A stretch of DNA of 64,000 nucleotides from contig OX392527.1 in NCBI GenBank assembly GCA_947623455.1, forward strand, positions 50,574,401-50,638,400, read 5' to 3'. Each line of letters begins with the position of its first letter. Positions within the stretch are counted from its first letter, which is position 1. The position numbers and the translations under genes are program-made. The notes under the pieces are model-generated. The model saw only the letters and a program-made list of their open reading frames with translations, searched no databases and had not been told where the DNA came from. Below, in pieces: positions 13,265-27,300 of the stretch. The stretch comes from Mimachlamys varia. Its lineage: Eukaryota; Mollusca; Bivalvia; Pectinida; Pectinidae.

Positions 13265-16151
13265 TTTAACGTGCGTTATTTACAGTACGGATATTTTGCA
13301 GTACATATCGAGGGAACGGCGTTTTTAACGTGTGTTATTTACAGTACGGATATTTTGCTGTACATATCGGGGAACGGCATTTTTAACGTGTGTTATTTAC
13401 AGTACGGATATTTTGCTGTACATATCGAGGGAACGGCGTTTTTAACGTGTGTTATTTACAGTACGGGTATTTTGCTGTACATATCGAGGGAACGGCGTTT
13501 TTAACGTGTGTTATGTACAGTACGGATATTTTGCTGTACATATCAAAGGAACGGCATTTTTAAGGTGTGTTATTTACAGTACGGATATTTTGCTGTACAT
13601 ATCGAGAGAACGGCGTTTTTGACGTAGGTCATTTACAGTACGGATATTTTGCTGTACATATCGAGTGAATGGCGTTTTAAACGTGTGCTATTTACAGTAC
13701 GGATATTTTGCTGAACATATCGAAAGAACGGCGTTTTTACCGTAATGATATTTTGCAGTACATATCGAGGTAACGGCGTTTTTAACGTGTGCTATTTACA
13801 GTACGGATATTTTGCTGAACACATCGAAAGAACGGCGTTTTTACCGTAATGATATTTCGCAGTACATATCGAGGTAACGGCATTTTTACGTGTGTTATTT
13901 ACAGTACGGATATTTTGCTGCACATATCGAGGGAACGTCGTTTTTAACGTGTGTTATTTACAGTACGGATATTTTGCTGTACATATTGAGTGAACGGCGT
14001 TTTTAACGTGTGTTATTTACAGTACGGATATTTTGCTGTACATATCGAGAGAACGGCGTTTTTAAGTTGTGTTATTTACAGTACGGATATTTTGCTGTAC
14101 ATATCGAGGGACCGGCGTTTTTAACGTGTCTCATTTACAGTACGGATGTTTTGCTGTACATATCGAGGGAACGGCGTTTTTAACGTGTGTTATTTACAGT
14201 ACGGATATTTTGCTGTACATATCGAGGGAACGGCGTTTTTAACGTGTGTTATTAACAGTACGGATATTTTGCTGTACATATCGAAGGAACGGCGTTTTTA
14301 ACGTGTGTTATTTACAGTACGGATGTTTTGCTGTACAAATCGAGGGAACGGCGTTTTTAACGTGTGTTATTTACAGTACGGATATTTTGATGTACATATC
14401 GAGGGAACGGCGTTTTTAACGTGTGTTATTTACAGTACGAATATTTTGCTGTACAAATCGAGGGAACGGCGTTTTTAACGTGTGTTATTTACAGTACGGA
14501 TATTTTGCTGTATCAAGGGAACGGCATTTTTAATGTGTGTTATTTACAGTTCGGATATTTTGCTGTACATATCGAAGGAACGGCGTTTTTAATGTGTGTT
14601 ATTTACAGTTCGGATATTTTGCTGTACATATCGAAGGAACGGCGTTTTTAATGTGTGTTATTTACAGTTCGGATATTTTGCTGTACATATCGAAGGAACG
14701 GCGTTTTTAACGTATGTTATTTACAGTTCGGATATTTTGCTGTACATGTCGAGGGAACGGCGTTTTTAAATTGTGCTATTTACAGTACGGATATTATGCA
14801 GTATATTTCGAGAGAATGACGTTTTTAAAGTGTGTTATTTACAGTAAGGATATTTTGCTGTACATGTCGAGGGAACGACGTTTTTAAATTGTGCTATTTA
14901 CAGTAAGGATATTATGCAGTATATTTCGAGAGAATGACGTTTTTAACGTGTGTTATTTACAGTACGGATATTTTGCTGTACATATCGAGAGAACGGCGTT
15001 TTTAAAGTGTGTTATTTACAGTACGGATATTTTGCTGTACATATCGAGAGAACGGCGTTTTAAACGTGTGTTATTTACAGTACGGATATGTCGGTGTACA
15101 TATCGAGGGAACGGTGTTTTTAAGGTGTGTTATTTACAGAACGGATATTTTGCTGTACATATCGAGGGAACGGCGTTTTTAACGTGTGTTATTTACAGTA
15201 GGGATATGTTGCTGTATCAAGGGAACGGCATTTTTAACGTGTGTTATTTACAGTATGGATATTATTCTGTATCAAGGGAACGGCATTTTTAATGTGTGAT
15301 ATTCACAGTACGGATGTTTTGGTATACATATCGAGGGAACGGCGTTTTTAATGCGTGTTATATACAGTACGGATATTTAGCTGTACATATCGAGGGAACG
15401 GCGTTTTTAACGTGTGTTATTTACAGTATGGATATTTTTCTGTACATATCGAGGGAACGGCGTTATTAACGTGTGTTATTTACAGTACGGATATTTTGCT
15501 GTACATATCGAGGGAACGGCGTTTTTAACGTGTGTTATTTACAGTACGTATATTTTGCTGTACATGTCAATGGAACGGCGTTTTTAACTTGTGTTATCAA
15601 CAGTACGGATATTTAGCTGTACATAATATCGACGGAACGGCGTTTTAATGCGTGTTATTTACAGTACGGATACTTTGCATTACATATCGAGGGAACGGCG
15701 TTTTTAACGTGTGTTATTTACAGTACGGATATGTTGCATTACATATCGAGGGAACGGCGTTTTTAACGTGTGTTATTTACAGTACGGATACTTTGCTGTA
15801 CATATCGATGGAACGGCGTTTTTAACGTGTGTTATTTACAGTACGGATATTTTGCTGTACATATCGAAAGAACGGCGTTTTTAACGTGTGTTATTTACAA
15901 TACGAATGTTTTAAAGTACATATCGAGGAAACGGCGTTTTTAGCGTGTGCTATTAACATTACGGATATTTTGCTGTACATATCAAGGGAACGGCGTTTTT
16001 AACGTTTGTTATTAACATTACGGATATTTTGCTGTACATATCAAGGGAACGGCGTTTTTAACGTGTGTTATTAACATTACGGATATTTTGCTGTACATAT
16101 CAAGGGAACGGCGTTTTAAACGTGTGTTATTTACAGTACGGATATTTCGCT
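13265..16151. repeat. 59-bp satellite, array II (about 49 monomers)
   Basis: Same monomer as array I. From about 13.56 kb onward the order of variant monomers (shortened ACCGTAATG monomers, CTGTATCAAGGG deletions, TTCGGATATT variants, CATAATATCGACGG) reproduces 7.45-10.05 kb at a constant shift of about 6,105 bp with only scattered differences. This indicates one recent tandem duplication. Confidence 0.95.
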
Positions 16152-17235
16152 TTAAATATAGCAAACAACATTTGCCCATTTTTTTTGTTAATTTATTAGC
16201 AAGCAACATTTTCCCTGTTTTTTGTTTATTTATTAGCAAGACGCATTTGCCCTGTTTTTTGTTTATTTATTAGCAAGCAACATTTGCCCTGTTTTTTGTT
16301 TATTTATTAGCAAGCAACATTTGCCCTGTTTTTTGTTTATTTATTAGCAAGCAACATTTGCCCTGTTTTTTGTTTATTTATTAGCAAGCAACATTTGCCC
16401 TGTTTTTTGTTTATTTATTAGCAAGAAGAATTTGCCCTGTTTTTTGTTTATTTATTAGCAAGCAACATTTGCCCTGTTTTTTGTTTATTTATTAGCAAGT
16501 AAGATTTGCCCTGTTTTTGTTTATTTATTAGCAAGCAACACTTGCCCTGTTTTTTGTTTATTTATTAGCAAGAAGCATTTGCCCTGTTTTTTGTTTATTT
16601 ATTAGCAAGCAACAATTGCCCTGTTTTTTGTTTATTTATTAGCAAGCAACACTTGCCCTGTTTTTTGTTTATTTATTAGCAAGCAACATTTGCCCTGTTT
16701 TTTGTTTATTTATTAGCAAGCAACATTTGCCCTGTTTTTTGTTTATTTATTAGCAAGCAACACTTGCCCTGTTTTTTGTTTATTTATTAGCAAGCAACAT
16801 TTGCCCTGTTTTTTGTTTATTTATTAGCAAGCAACATTTGCCCTGTTTTTTGTTTATTTATTAGCAAGAAGCATTTGCTCTGTTTTTGTTTATTTATTAG
16901 CAAGCAACATTTTCCCTGTTTTTTGTTTATTTATTAGCAAGCAACATTTGCCCTGTTTTTTGTTTATTTATTAGCAAGCAACATTTGCCCTGTTTTTTGT
17001 TTATTTATTAGCAAGCAACACTTGCCCTGTTTTTTGTTTATTTATTAGCAAGCAACATTTGCCCTGTTTTTTGTTTATTTATTAGCAAGCAACATTTGCC
17101 CTGTTTATTGTTTATTTATTAGCAAGAAGCATTTGCCCTGTTTTTGTTTATTTATTAGCAAGCAACATTTGCTCTGTTTTTTGTTTATTTTTTAGCAAGC
17201 AACATTTGCCCTGTTTTTTTGTTTATTTCTTGAAA
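16152..17235. repeat. 37-bp satellite, array C (about 29 monomers)
   Basis: Near-identical copy of array B including rare variants (AAGTAAGATTTG, AGAAGAATTTG, GTTTATTGTTT). Flanked on the left by 59-bp array II through the same CGCTTTAAATATAGCAAACA junction as array B. Confidence 0.95.
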
Positions 17236-19043
17236 GTCGGATTTAGTTTATTATAAATTTTTTTCTATTTTGGTTGCAGTTCGGTTAAACGGACATCTGA
17301 ATCCCTTCCAATTTCGACATCATTTTAAGCGGACATACATGTATAATGTTTTTTTTCACTTGGATTATGATTTTGAAGCTGAGTGTTCTGTCATCTAGTG
17401 ACAAAAACAATACCTGTCCCAAAAACTTGATACTGGAACTGTTACCATAACTACAGAAGCATGCGAGGAAATGGGGAAAAAATGTAGAAAAGAGGATATG
17501 GAAATGGACAGAAGTCAAATCGTTCCCATTGTTTAAGCCGCTAAGTAGATCTGAATTTCATACGGAGAAAAAATGCAATTGATAAAAAAGAAAGAAAAAG
17601 AAGAAAAACAACCGTGAGTCTCCCTGCATTTCCCCACTGTCCACCGAAACATGTACATCTTTTCGTCATCTATAGACAAGAAAATATATATTTTTTGTTA
17701 CATTAAATGTCAAACAAAATAAATGTAATTTGTAATAGTAATGCATTTGGCTAAATGTCTATATAATATTATGACATAGAGTTCAAACATATATCTTTTA
17801 TATAATGCTTTTCTATCGGTTATTTTTTTAAACACTAACAATGTAATTTAGGAGTTATTTTATTTACAAAAATTATAATGTTCCTTTTTAAATGTTAATA
17901 CTTTTATTTTGAATCCTATAGATAAACGGAAATGTGTTCATATTTCGTGATTTCTTTTTCTGTCAATTTTCCATCTTTATTTCTATCCTTGAAAAAAGGA
18001 AACGTGATTTTTAAATGAAAGGCAAAGAGAAAATTGCCTGAAAGGTACGTAATGTAAGTATGGCAGATTGTGGATTCGTGTTAATCAAAGAATATTCTGT
18101 ACCATTCGAAATGTGTAATAAAGCACATCAAAATTTGTGTTATTATATTCATTGCGCGACAGTTTCATAAGACCAAGTGAAGACAAAAGGAAGATCAAAG
18201 TAAGTACCTAGCATGCACCCACTGCCAATTTCCGTTTTTATAACATTTCCGGTTCCTGTCATCTTTCTTTCTTTATTATGTTGATTGATACTAATGTAAA
18301 TTTGTTCCTTACCACCCGAAACCAGAAGCTGAAAATTGTTCACCTTATCAATTGACAACATTTGAGTCAAAATCGCTATTTTTTCAGCTTCGGGAAGTCG
18401 ACTACGCTGTATTCATTCATCAGTTCAAACATCTTATCAACATGTTTTGTTCATGTTTGGAAAAGCTCAATTTGCCACCATATACTGCAGGATACTATGC
18501 TTGAGGGGGGGGGGGGATTGAAATGTGGTTTGTTCCTGTTCTGGGATTCTGACCTTATTCTGGATAACTTAATAGCCACTGAAATATGTGGCATTGTAAA
18601 ATTTGAAAAAAAGAATAAAAATAAAATAAAAACAATTTACCTACCGACCTAAGCTAGTTATTTCGGTCATGTTACCTGAAATATGCATATTTTTTTACCT
18701 AATCCGACCTTGAACAGTCTGACTAAAGGTTCGGAGCAGTAAACAAAACATATCTGGGGAAACCCGGAAATCTGTTACCCACACGCTCTCGAGAAAATCG
18801 TATTTGCCTATGGGTCTTTAATGTCCAACTATTGCAAATTATATCTTTCAATCTTCTTCCACTCTCTAAATAGTTAATTTCGTGAAAGCGAACCAGTTAT
18901 CCAAGAAGTGTTGGGCTGGAAACGCTGAACGTTTCCAATGCTACATACAAAAGTAAAATTTCTTTCAGACACAGAAAGTACAATATGAGTTTGAATATGT
19001 AACATGTATGTATCAAGTACACGGCAAATTTGAAACGGGTTAT
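17236..19043. repeat. Macro-unit spacer, copy 3
   Basis: Near-identical to 11129-12935. The main differences are a longer G run near 18506-18517 and single substitutions. The same decayed minus frames (17285-17518 and 18149-18370) are present. No gene called. Confidence 0.85.
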
Positions 19044-19373
19044 TCGCGTTACGGATACTTTGCAATACGTATCGAGCAAACGGCGTATGAAAGTGCATTA
19101 TTTACAATTATAATGTACCTGACGGATAATTTGCAGTACGTATCCAGCGAATGGCATGTTTTGAGGGTGATTTTATACCTAATGAATACTTTGAAGAACG
19201 TATCAAGCTACAAATGTATTTAACTAATGCTATCTACAACGCGGAAAAGTTGCAGCACACATCAAGCGAACGGGATCATTAAGATTACAAATACGAAGAA
19301 AGATGACGGCGGCTTTAGTCGCGGTATTTTTAAGACGGATTTCTGCATTTCATTTAATCGGCAATACAAGCAT
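19044..19373. repeat. Degenerate 59-bp monomers, left edge of array III
   Basis: Third copy of the diverged monomer block seen at 5560 and 12936. It leads into the regular array at AACGTGCGTTATTTACAGTA. Confidence 0.8.
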
Positions 19374-22300
19374 TTAACGTGCGTTATTTACAGTACGGAT
19401 ATTTTGCAGTACATATCGAGGGAACGGCGTTTTTAACGTGTGTTATTTACAGTACGGATATTTTGCTGTACATATCGAGGGAACGGCGTTTTTAACGTGT
19501 GTTATTTACAGTACGGATATTTTGCAGTACATATCGAGGGAACGGCGTTTTTAACGTTTGTTATTTACAGTACGGATATTTTGCTGTACATATTGAGAGA
19601 ATGGTGTATTTAACATGTGCTGATTACAGTAAGGATATTTTGCAGTACATATCGAGGGAACGGCGTTTTTAACGTGTGTTATTTACAGTACGGATATTTT
19701 GCTGTACATATTGAGGGAACGGCGTTTTTAACGTGTGTTATTTACAGTACGGATGTTTTGCTGTACATATCGAGGGAACGGCGTTTTAACGTGTGTTATT
19801 TACAGTACGGATGTTTTGCTGTACATATCGAGGGAACGGCGTTTTAACGTGTGTTATTTACAGTACGGATGTTTTGCTGTACATATCGAGGGAACGGCGT
19901 TTTAACGTGTGTTATTTACAGTACGGATATTTTGCTGTACATATCGAGGGAATGGCGTTTTAACGTGTGTTATTTACAGTACGGATATTTTGCTGTACAT
20001 ATCGAGGGAACGGCGTTTTAACGTGTGTTATTTACAGTACGGATATTTTGCTGTACATATCGAGGGAACGGCGTTTTTACCGTGTGTTATTTACAGTACG
20101 GATATTTTGCTGTACATATCGAGGGAACGGCGTTTTTAACGTGTGTTATTTACAGTACGGATATTTTGCAGTACATATCGAGGGAACGGCGTTTTCAATG
20201 TGTGTTATTTACAGTACGGATATTTTGCTGTACATATCGAGGGAACGGCGTTTTTAACGTGTGTTATTTACAGTACTGATATTTTGCTGTACATTTCGAG
20301 GGAACGGCGTTTTTAACGTGTGTTATTTACAGTACGGATGTTTTGCTGTACATATCGAGGGAATGGCGTTTTAACGTGTGTTATTTACAGTACGGATATT
20401 TTGCTGTACATATCGAGGGAACGGCGTTTTAACGTGTGTTATTTACAGTACGGATATTTTGCTGTACATATCGAGGGAACGGCGTTTTTACCGTGTGTTA
20501 TTTACAGTACGGATATTTTGCTGTACATATCGAGGGAACGGCGTTTTTAACGTGTGTTATTTACAGTACGGATATTTTGCAGTACATATCGAGGGAACGG
20601 CGTTTTCAATGTGTGTTATTTACAGTACGGATATTTTGCTGTACATATCGAGGGAACGGCGTTTTTAACGTGTGTTATTTACAGTACTGATATTTTGCTG
20701 TACATTTCGAGGGAACGGCGTTTTTAACGTGTGTTATTTACAGTACGGATGTTTTGCTGTACATGTCGAAAGAACGGCGTTTTTACCGTAAGGATATTTT
20801 GCAGTACATATCGAGGGAACGGCGTTTTTAAAGTGTGTTATTTACAGTACGGATATTGTGCTGTACATATCAAGAAAACGACGTTTTTAACGTATGTTAT
20901 TTACAGAAGGGATATTTTGTTTTATATATCGAGGGAACGGCGTTTTTTACGTGTGTAATTTACAGTACGGATCGTTTACTGTACATGTCGAGAGAACGGC
21001 GTTTGTACCGTAAGGATATTTTGCAGTATATATCCAGGGAACGGCGTTTTTAACGTGTGTTATTTACAGTACAGATATTTTGCTGTACATATCGAGGGAA
21101 CGGCGTTTTTAAAGTGTGTTATTTACAGTACGGATGTTTTGCTGTACATATCGAGGGAACGGCGTTTTTAACGTGTGTTATTTACAGTACGGATATTTTG
21201 CTGTACATATCGAGGGAACGGCGTTTTTAACGTGTGTTATTTACAATAGGAACATTTTGCAGTACAAATCGAGGGAACGGCGTTTTTAACGTGTGTTATT
21301 TACAGTACGGATATTTTGCTGTACATATCGAGGGAGCGGCGTTTTTAACGTGTGTTATTTACAATAGGAACATTTTGCAGTACAAATCGAGGGAACGGCG
21401 TTTTCAACGTGTGTTATTTACAATACGGATATTTTCTGTACATATCGAGGGAACGGCGTTTTTTGCTTTTGTTATTTACAGTACGGATATTTTGCTGTAC
21501 ATATCGGAGGAACGGCGTTTTTAACGTGTGTTATTTACACTACGGATATTTTGCTGTACATATCGAGAGAACGGCGTTTTTAACTTGTGTTGTTTACAGT
21601 ACGGATATTTTGTTGTACATATCGAGGGAACGGCGTTTTTAACTTGTGTTGTTTACAGTACGGATATTTCGGTGTACATAACGAGGGAACGGCGTTTTTA
21701 CGTGTGTTATTTACAGTACGGATATTTTCTGTACATATCAAGAGAATGGCGTTTTTAACTTGTGTTGTTGACAGTACGGATATTTCGGTGTACATAACGA
21801 GGGAACGGCGTTTATACGTGTGTTATTTACAGTACGGATATTTTCTGTACATATCGAGAGAACGGCGTTTTTAACTAGTGTTGTTTACAGTACGGATATT
21901 TCGGTGTATATAACGAGGGAACGGCGTTTTTACCTGTATTATTTACAGTTCGGATATTTTGCTGTATATATCGAGAGAACGGCGTTTTTAACTTGTGTTA
22001 TTTACAGTACGGATATTTTGCAGTACATATCGGAGGAACGGCGTTTTTAGCGTGTGTTATTTACAGTACAGATATTTTGCTGTACATATCGAGGGAACGG
22101 CGTTTTAAGCGTGTGTTATTTACAGTACGGATATTTTGCTGTACAAATCGAGAGAACGGCGTTTTTAAGGTTTGTTATTTACAGTACGGATATTTTGCTG
22201 TACAAATCGAGAGAACGGCGTTTTTAACGTTTGTTATTTACAGTACGGATATTTTGCTGTACAAATCGAGAGAACGGCGTTTTTGACGTTTTGTTATTTA

Positions 22301-23614
22301 CAGTACGGATATTTTGCTGTACAAATCGAGAGAACGGCGTTTTTAATGTGTGTTATTTACAGTACGGATATTTTGCTGTACATCTCGAGAGAACGGCGTT
22401 TTTAACGTGTGTCATATACAGTACAGATGTTTTGCTGTATATATCGAGAGAACGGCGTTTTTAACGTGTGTCATATACAGTACAGATGTTTTGCTGTACA
22501 TATCGAGAGAACGGCGTTTTTAACGTTTCTTATATACAGTACGGTTATTTGCTTTACATATAGAGGGAACGGCGTTTTTAACTTATGTTATTTACTGTAC
22601 GGATATTTTGCTGTACATATCAAGGGAACGGCGTTTTAACGTTTCTTATATACAGTACGGTTATTTGCTTTACATATAGAGGGAACGGCGTTTTTAACTT
22701 ATGTTATTTTCTGTACGGATGTTTTGCTCTACAAAGCAAGGGAACGGTGTTTTTAATGTTTGTTATTTGCAGTACGGATATTTTGCAGTACATATCGAGA
22801 GAACGGCGTTTTTAACGTGTGTTTTTTACAGTACGGATATTTTGCTGTACATATCGAGGGAACGGCGTTTTTAACGTGTGTTATTTACAGTAAGGATATT
22901 TTGCAGTACATATCGAGGGAACGGCGTTTTTAACGTGTGTTATTTACAGTACGGATATTTTGCTGTACATATCGAGGGAACGGCGTTTTTAACGTGTGTT
23001 ATTTACAGTACGGATATTGCAGTACATATCGAGAGAACGGCGTTTTTAAGGTGTGTTATTTACAGTACGGATATTTTGCAGTACATATCGAGGGAACGGC
23101 GTTTTTAACGTGTGTTATTTACTGTACGGATGTTTTGCTCTACAAAGCAAGGGAACGGTGTTTTTAATGTTTGTTATTTGCAGTACGGATATTTTGCAGT
23201 ACATATCGAGAGAACGGCGTTTTTAACATGTGTTATTAACAGTACGGATATTTTGCAGTACATATCGAGGGAACGGCGTTTTTAACGTGTGTTATTTACA
23301 GTACGGATATTTTGCTGTACATATAGAGAGAACGGCGTTTTTAACGTGTGTTATTTACAGTACGGATATTTTGCAGTACCTATCGAGGGAACGGCGTTTT
23401 TAACGTGTGTTATTTACAGTACGGATATTTTCAGTACATAACGAGGGAACGGCGTTTTTAAGGTGTGTTATTTACAGAACGGATATTTTGCTGTACATAT
23501 CGAGGGAACGGCGTTTTTAACGTGTGTTATTTACAGTACGGATATTTTGCTTTACCTATCGAGGGAACGGCGTTTTTACCGTGTGTTATTTACAGTACGG
23601 ATATTTTGCTGTAC
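19374..23614. repeat. 59-bp satellite, array III first segment
   Basis: About 72 monomers. A seven-monomer block at about 19909-20319 is repeated at 20320-20730 (shift 411 bp). Between 21.4 and 22.3 kb there are short-monomer classes (TATTTTCTGTACATATC, TATTTCGGTGTACATAAC) and a CTGTACAAATCGAGAG class, in local runs of two to five. The segment ends inside a monomer at CTGTACATAT, where H1 begins. Confidence 0.95.
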
Positions 23615-24387
23615 ATATAAGGATTGTACCTCATTTTGACTGCGTATACGGTAGTACATTGTATGCCCGCAGTTGGCAACGAACATATTCTATGGTGCGC
23701 GTTAGCGCTCCATAGTGAATATGTTCGTTGCCAACTGCGGGCATACTACCGTATACGCAGTCAAAATGAGGTACAATCCTTATATTGACATCATTATTAA
23801 TTTTCAAGTGCTAAACAAAGAAAATAGCATTCGAAGCGGGTTGCTAAAATGGTAACTACGATGGCCTTGTTTGCTAAGTTAATATAGTCCCATTGGATTT
23901 CATAAATATATTGGTAGATGTAGAATATACACTGTGAACAACACTATTTTTCTTCATAACATCATATGTAAATTTGGTATTAAATAATATTTCTAGCAAG
24001 TCAAATTTATTTCTTTGTTTATAACGGTCGTTATGTACACGCATTGACACAGTGATCTGGTTGGGACGCGGTGCGACGTCAGACGTCATAACTGCAGGGC
24101 GCCGCCATGTTTGCGTTACCGTCAAATAATTTCGAATGCGCATCATTTGGAATCAAAAGTTTGCTAGAAACTATTTATTGTTTAACCAAAAGAAATTGAT
24201 TCCATATATGTTCCATGTTTCAAAATCTTGTAGAACCAAACAATGGCCGACAGCGAATACTTATTTTTCTGAAGCGTGAACGACGCCATATTTGAACAAA
24301 TATCAATCCGCCGAGCCTTTTTTCACTGCGTATACGGTAATATATTCGCAGTCAGAGTTTACTAAGCACAAGAAGGGAGAGGTGTAA
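23615..24387. mobile_element. H1: palindrome-headed insert in the 59-bp array
   Basis: Non-satellite element of 773 bp that interrupts one 59-bp monomer between CTGTACATAT and ATATCGACGG, which suggests a 3-4 bp ATAT duplication at the site. Positions 23615-23785 form a long palindrome starting AAGGATTGTACCTC and ending with its complement. The left arm has about 7 extra bases. The remaining 600 bp are unique to H copies. The far end repeats the arm motif ACTGCGTATACGG. No transposase or other protein frame is present, so it would be non-autonomous or a foldback-type element. The insertion model is inferred; the structure is seen. Confidence 0.75.
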
Positions 24388-27300
24388 ATATATCGACGGA
24401 ACGGCGTTTTTAACGTGTGTTATTTACAGTACAGATATTTTGCTGTACATATCGAGGGAACGGCGTTTTTAGCGTGTGTTATTTACAGTACGGATATTTT
24501 GCCGTACATATCGAGGGAACGTCGTTTTTAATGGTTATTTACAGTACGGATATTTTGCTATACATATCGAGGGAACGGCGTTTTTAACGTGTGTTATTTA
24601 CAGTACGGATATTTGCAGTACATATCGAGGAAACGGCGTTTTTAACGTGTGTCATTTACAGTACGGATGTTTTCAGTACATAACGAGGGAACGGCGCTTT
24701 TAACGTGTGTTATTTACAGTAAGGATATTTTCTGTACATATCGAGGGAACGGCGTTTTTAACGTGTGTTAATTACAGTACGGATATTTTGCAGCACGTAT
24801 CGAGGGAACTGCGTTTTTAACGTGTGTTATTTACAGTACGGATATTTTGCAGTACATATCGAGGGAACGGCGTTTTTAAGGTGTGATATTTACAGTACGG
24901 ATATTTTGCGGTACATTTCGAGGGAACGGCGTTTTTAACATGTGTTGTTTACAGTAAGGATATTTTGCTGTACATATCGAGGGAACGGCGTTTTTAACGT
25001 GTGTTATTTACACACGGATATTTTGCAGTACATATCGAGGGAACGGCGTTTTTAACGTGTGTTATTTACAGTACGGATATTTTGCTGTACATATCGAGGG
25101 AACGGCGTTTTTATTATTTATTTATTTTAGCGTGTGTTATTTACAGTACGGATGTTTTGCTGTACATATCGAGGGAACGGCGTTTTTAACGTGTGTTATT
25201 TACAGTACGGATATTTTGCTGTACATATCGAGGGAACGGCGTTTTTATTATTTATTTATTTATTTAAGCGTGTGTTATATACAGTACGGATGTTTTGCTG
25301 TACATATCGAGGGAGCGGCGTTTTTAACGTGTGTTTTTTACACTACGGATATTTTCAGTACATATCGAGGGAACGGCGTTTTTAAGGTGTGTTATTTACA
25401 GTACGGATATTTTGCTGTACATTTTGAGGGAACGGCATTTTTACCGTAAGGATATTTTGCAGTACTTATCGAGTGAATGGCGTTTTTAAGGTGTGTTATT
25501 TACAGAACGGATATTTTGCTGTACATATTGAGGGAACGGCATTTTTACCGTAAGGATATTTTGCAGTACATATCGAGTGAATGGCGTTTTTAACGTGTGT
25601 TATTTACAGTACGGATATTTTGCTGTACATATTGAGGGAACGGTATTTTTACCGTAAGGATATTTTGCAGTACATATCGAGTGAATGGCGTTTTTAGCGT
25701 GTGTTATTTACAGAGCGGATATTTTGCTGTACATATCGAAGGAACGGCGTTGTTAACGTGTGTTATTTACAGTACGGATATTTTGCAGTACATATCGAGG
25801 GAACGGCGTTTTTAAGGTGTGTTATTTACAGTACGGATATTTTCAGTACATATCGAGGGAACGGCGTTTTTAACGTGTGTTATTTACAGTACGGATATTT
25901 TCAGTACATATCGAGGGAACGGCGTTTTTAACGTGTGTTATTTACAGTACGGATATTTTCAGTACATATCGAGGTAACGGCGTTTTTAACGTGTGTTATT
26001 TACAGTACGGATATTTTCTGTACATATCGAGGGAATGGCGTTTTTAACGTGTGCTATTTACAGTACGGATAATTTCAGTAGATATCGAGGGAACGGCGTT
26101 TTTAACGTGTGTTATTTACAGTACGGATATTTGCAGTACATATCGAGGAAACGGCGTTTTTAACGTGTGTCATTTACAGTACGGATGTTTTCAGTACATA
26201 ACGAGGGAACGGCGCTTTTAACGTGTGTTATTTACAGTAAGGATATTTTCTGTACATATCGAGGGAACGGCGTTTTTAACGTGTGTTAATTACAGTACGG
26301 ATATTTTGCAGCACGTATCGAGGGAACTGCGTTTTTAACGTGTGTTATTTACAGTACGGATATTTTGCAGTACATATCGAGGGAACGGCGTTTTTAAGGT
26401 GTGATATTTACAGTACGGATATTTTGCGGTACATTTCGAGGGAACGGCGTTTTTAACATGTGTTATTTACAGTAAGGATATTTTGCTGTACATATCGAGG
26501 GAACGGCGTTTTTAACGTGTGTTATTTACACACGGATATTTTGCAGTACATATCGAGGGAACGGCGTTTTTAACGTGTGTTATTTACAGTACGGATATTT
26601 TGCTGTACATATCGAGGGAACGGCGTTTTTATTATTTATTTATTTTAGCGTGTGTTATTTACAGTACGGATGTTTTGCTGTACATATCGAGGGAACGGCG
26701 TTTTTAACGTGTGTTATTTACAGTACGGATATTTTGCTGTACATATCGAGGGAACGGCGTTTTTATTATTTATTTATTTATTTAAGCGTGTGTTATATAC
26801 AGTACGGATGTTTTGCTGTACATATCGAGGGAGCGGCGTTTTTAACGTGTGTTTTTTACACTACGGATATTTTCAGTACATATCGAGGGAACGGCGTTTT
26901 TAAGGTGTGTTATTTACAGTACGGATATTTTGCTGTACATTTTGAGGGAACGGCATTTTTACCGTAAGGATATTTTGCAGTACTTATCGAGTGAATGGCG
27001 TTTTTAAGGTGTGTTATTTACAGAACGGATATTTTGCTGTACATATTGAGGGAACGGCATTTTTACCGTAAGGATATTTTGCAGTACATATCGAGTGAAT
27101 GGCGTTTTTAACGTGTGTTATTTACAGTACGGATATTTTGCTGTACATATTGAGGGAACGGTATTTTTACCGTAAGGATATTTTGCAGTACATATCGAGT
27201 GAATGGCGTTTTTAGCGTGTGTTATTTACAGAGCGGATATTTTGCTGTACATATCGAAGGAACGGCGTTGTTAACGTGTGTTATTTACAGTACGGATATT

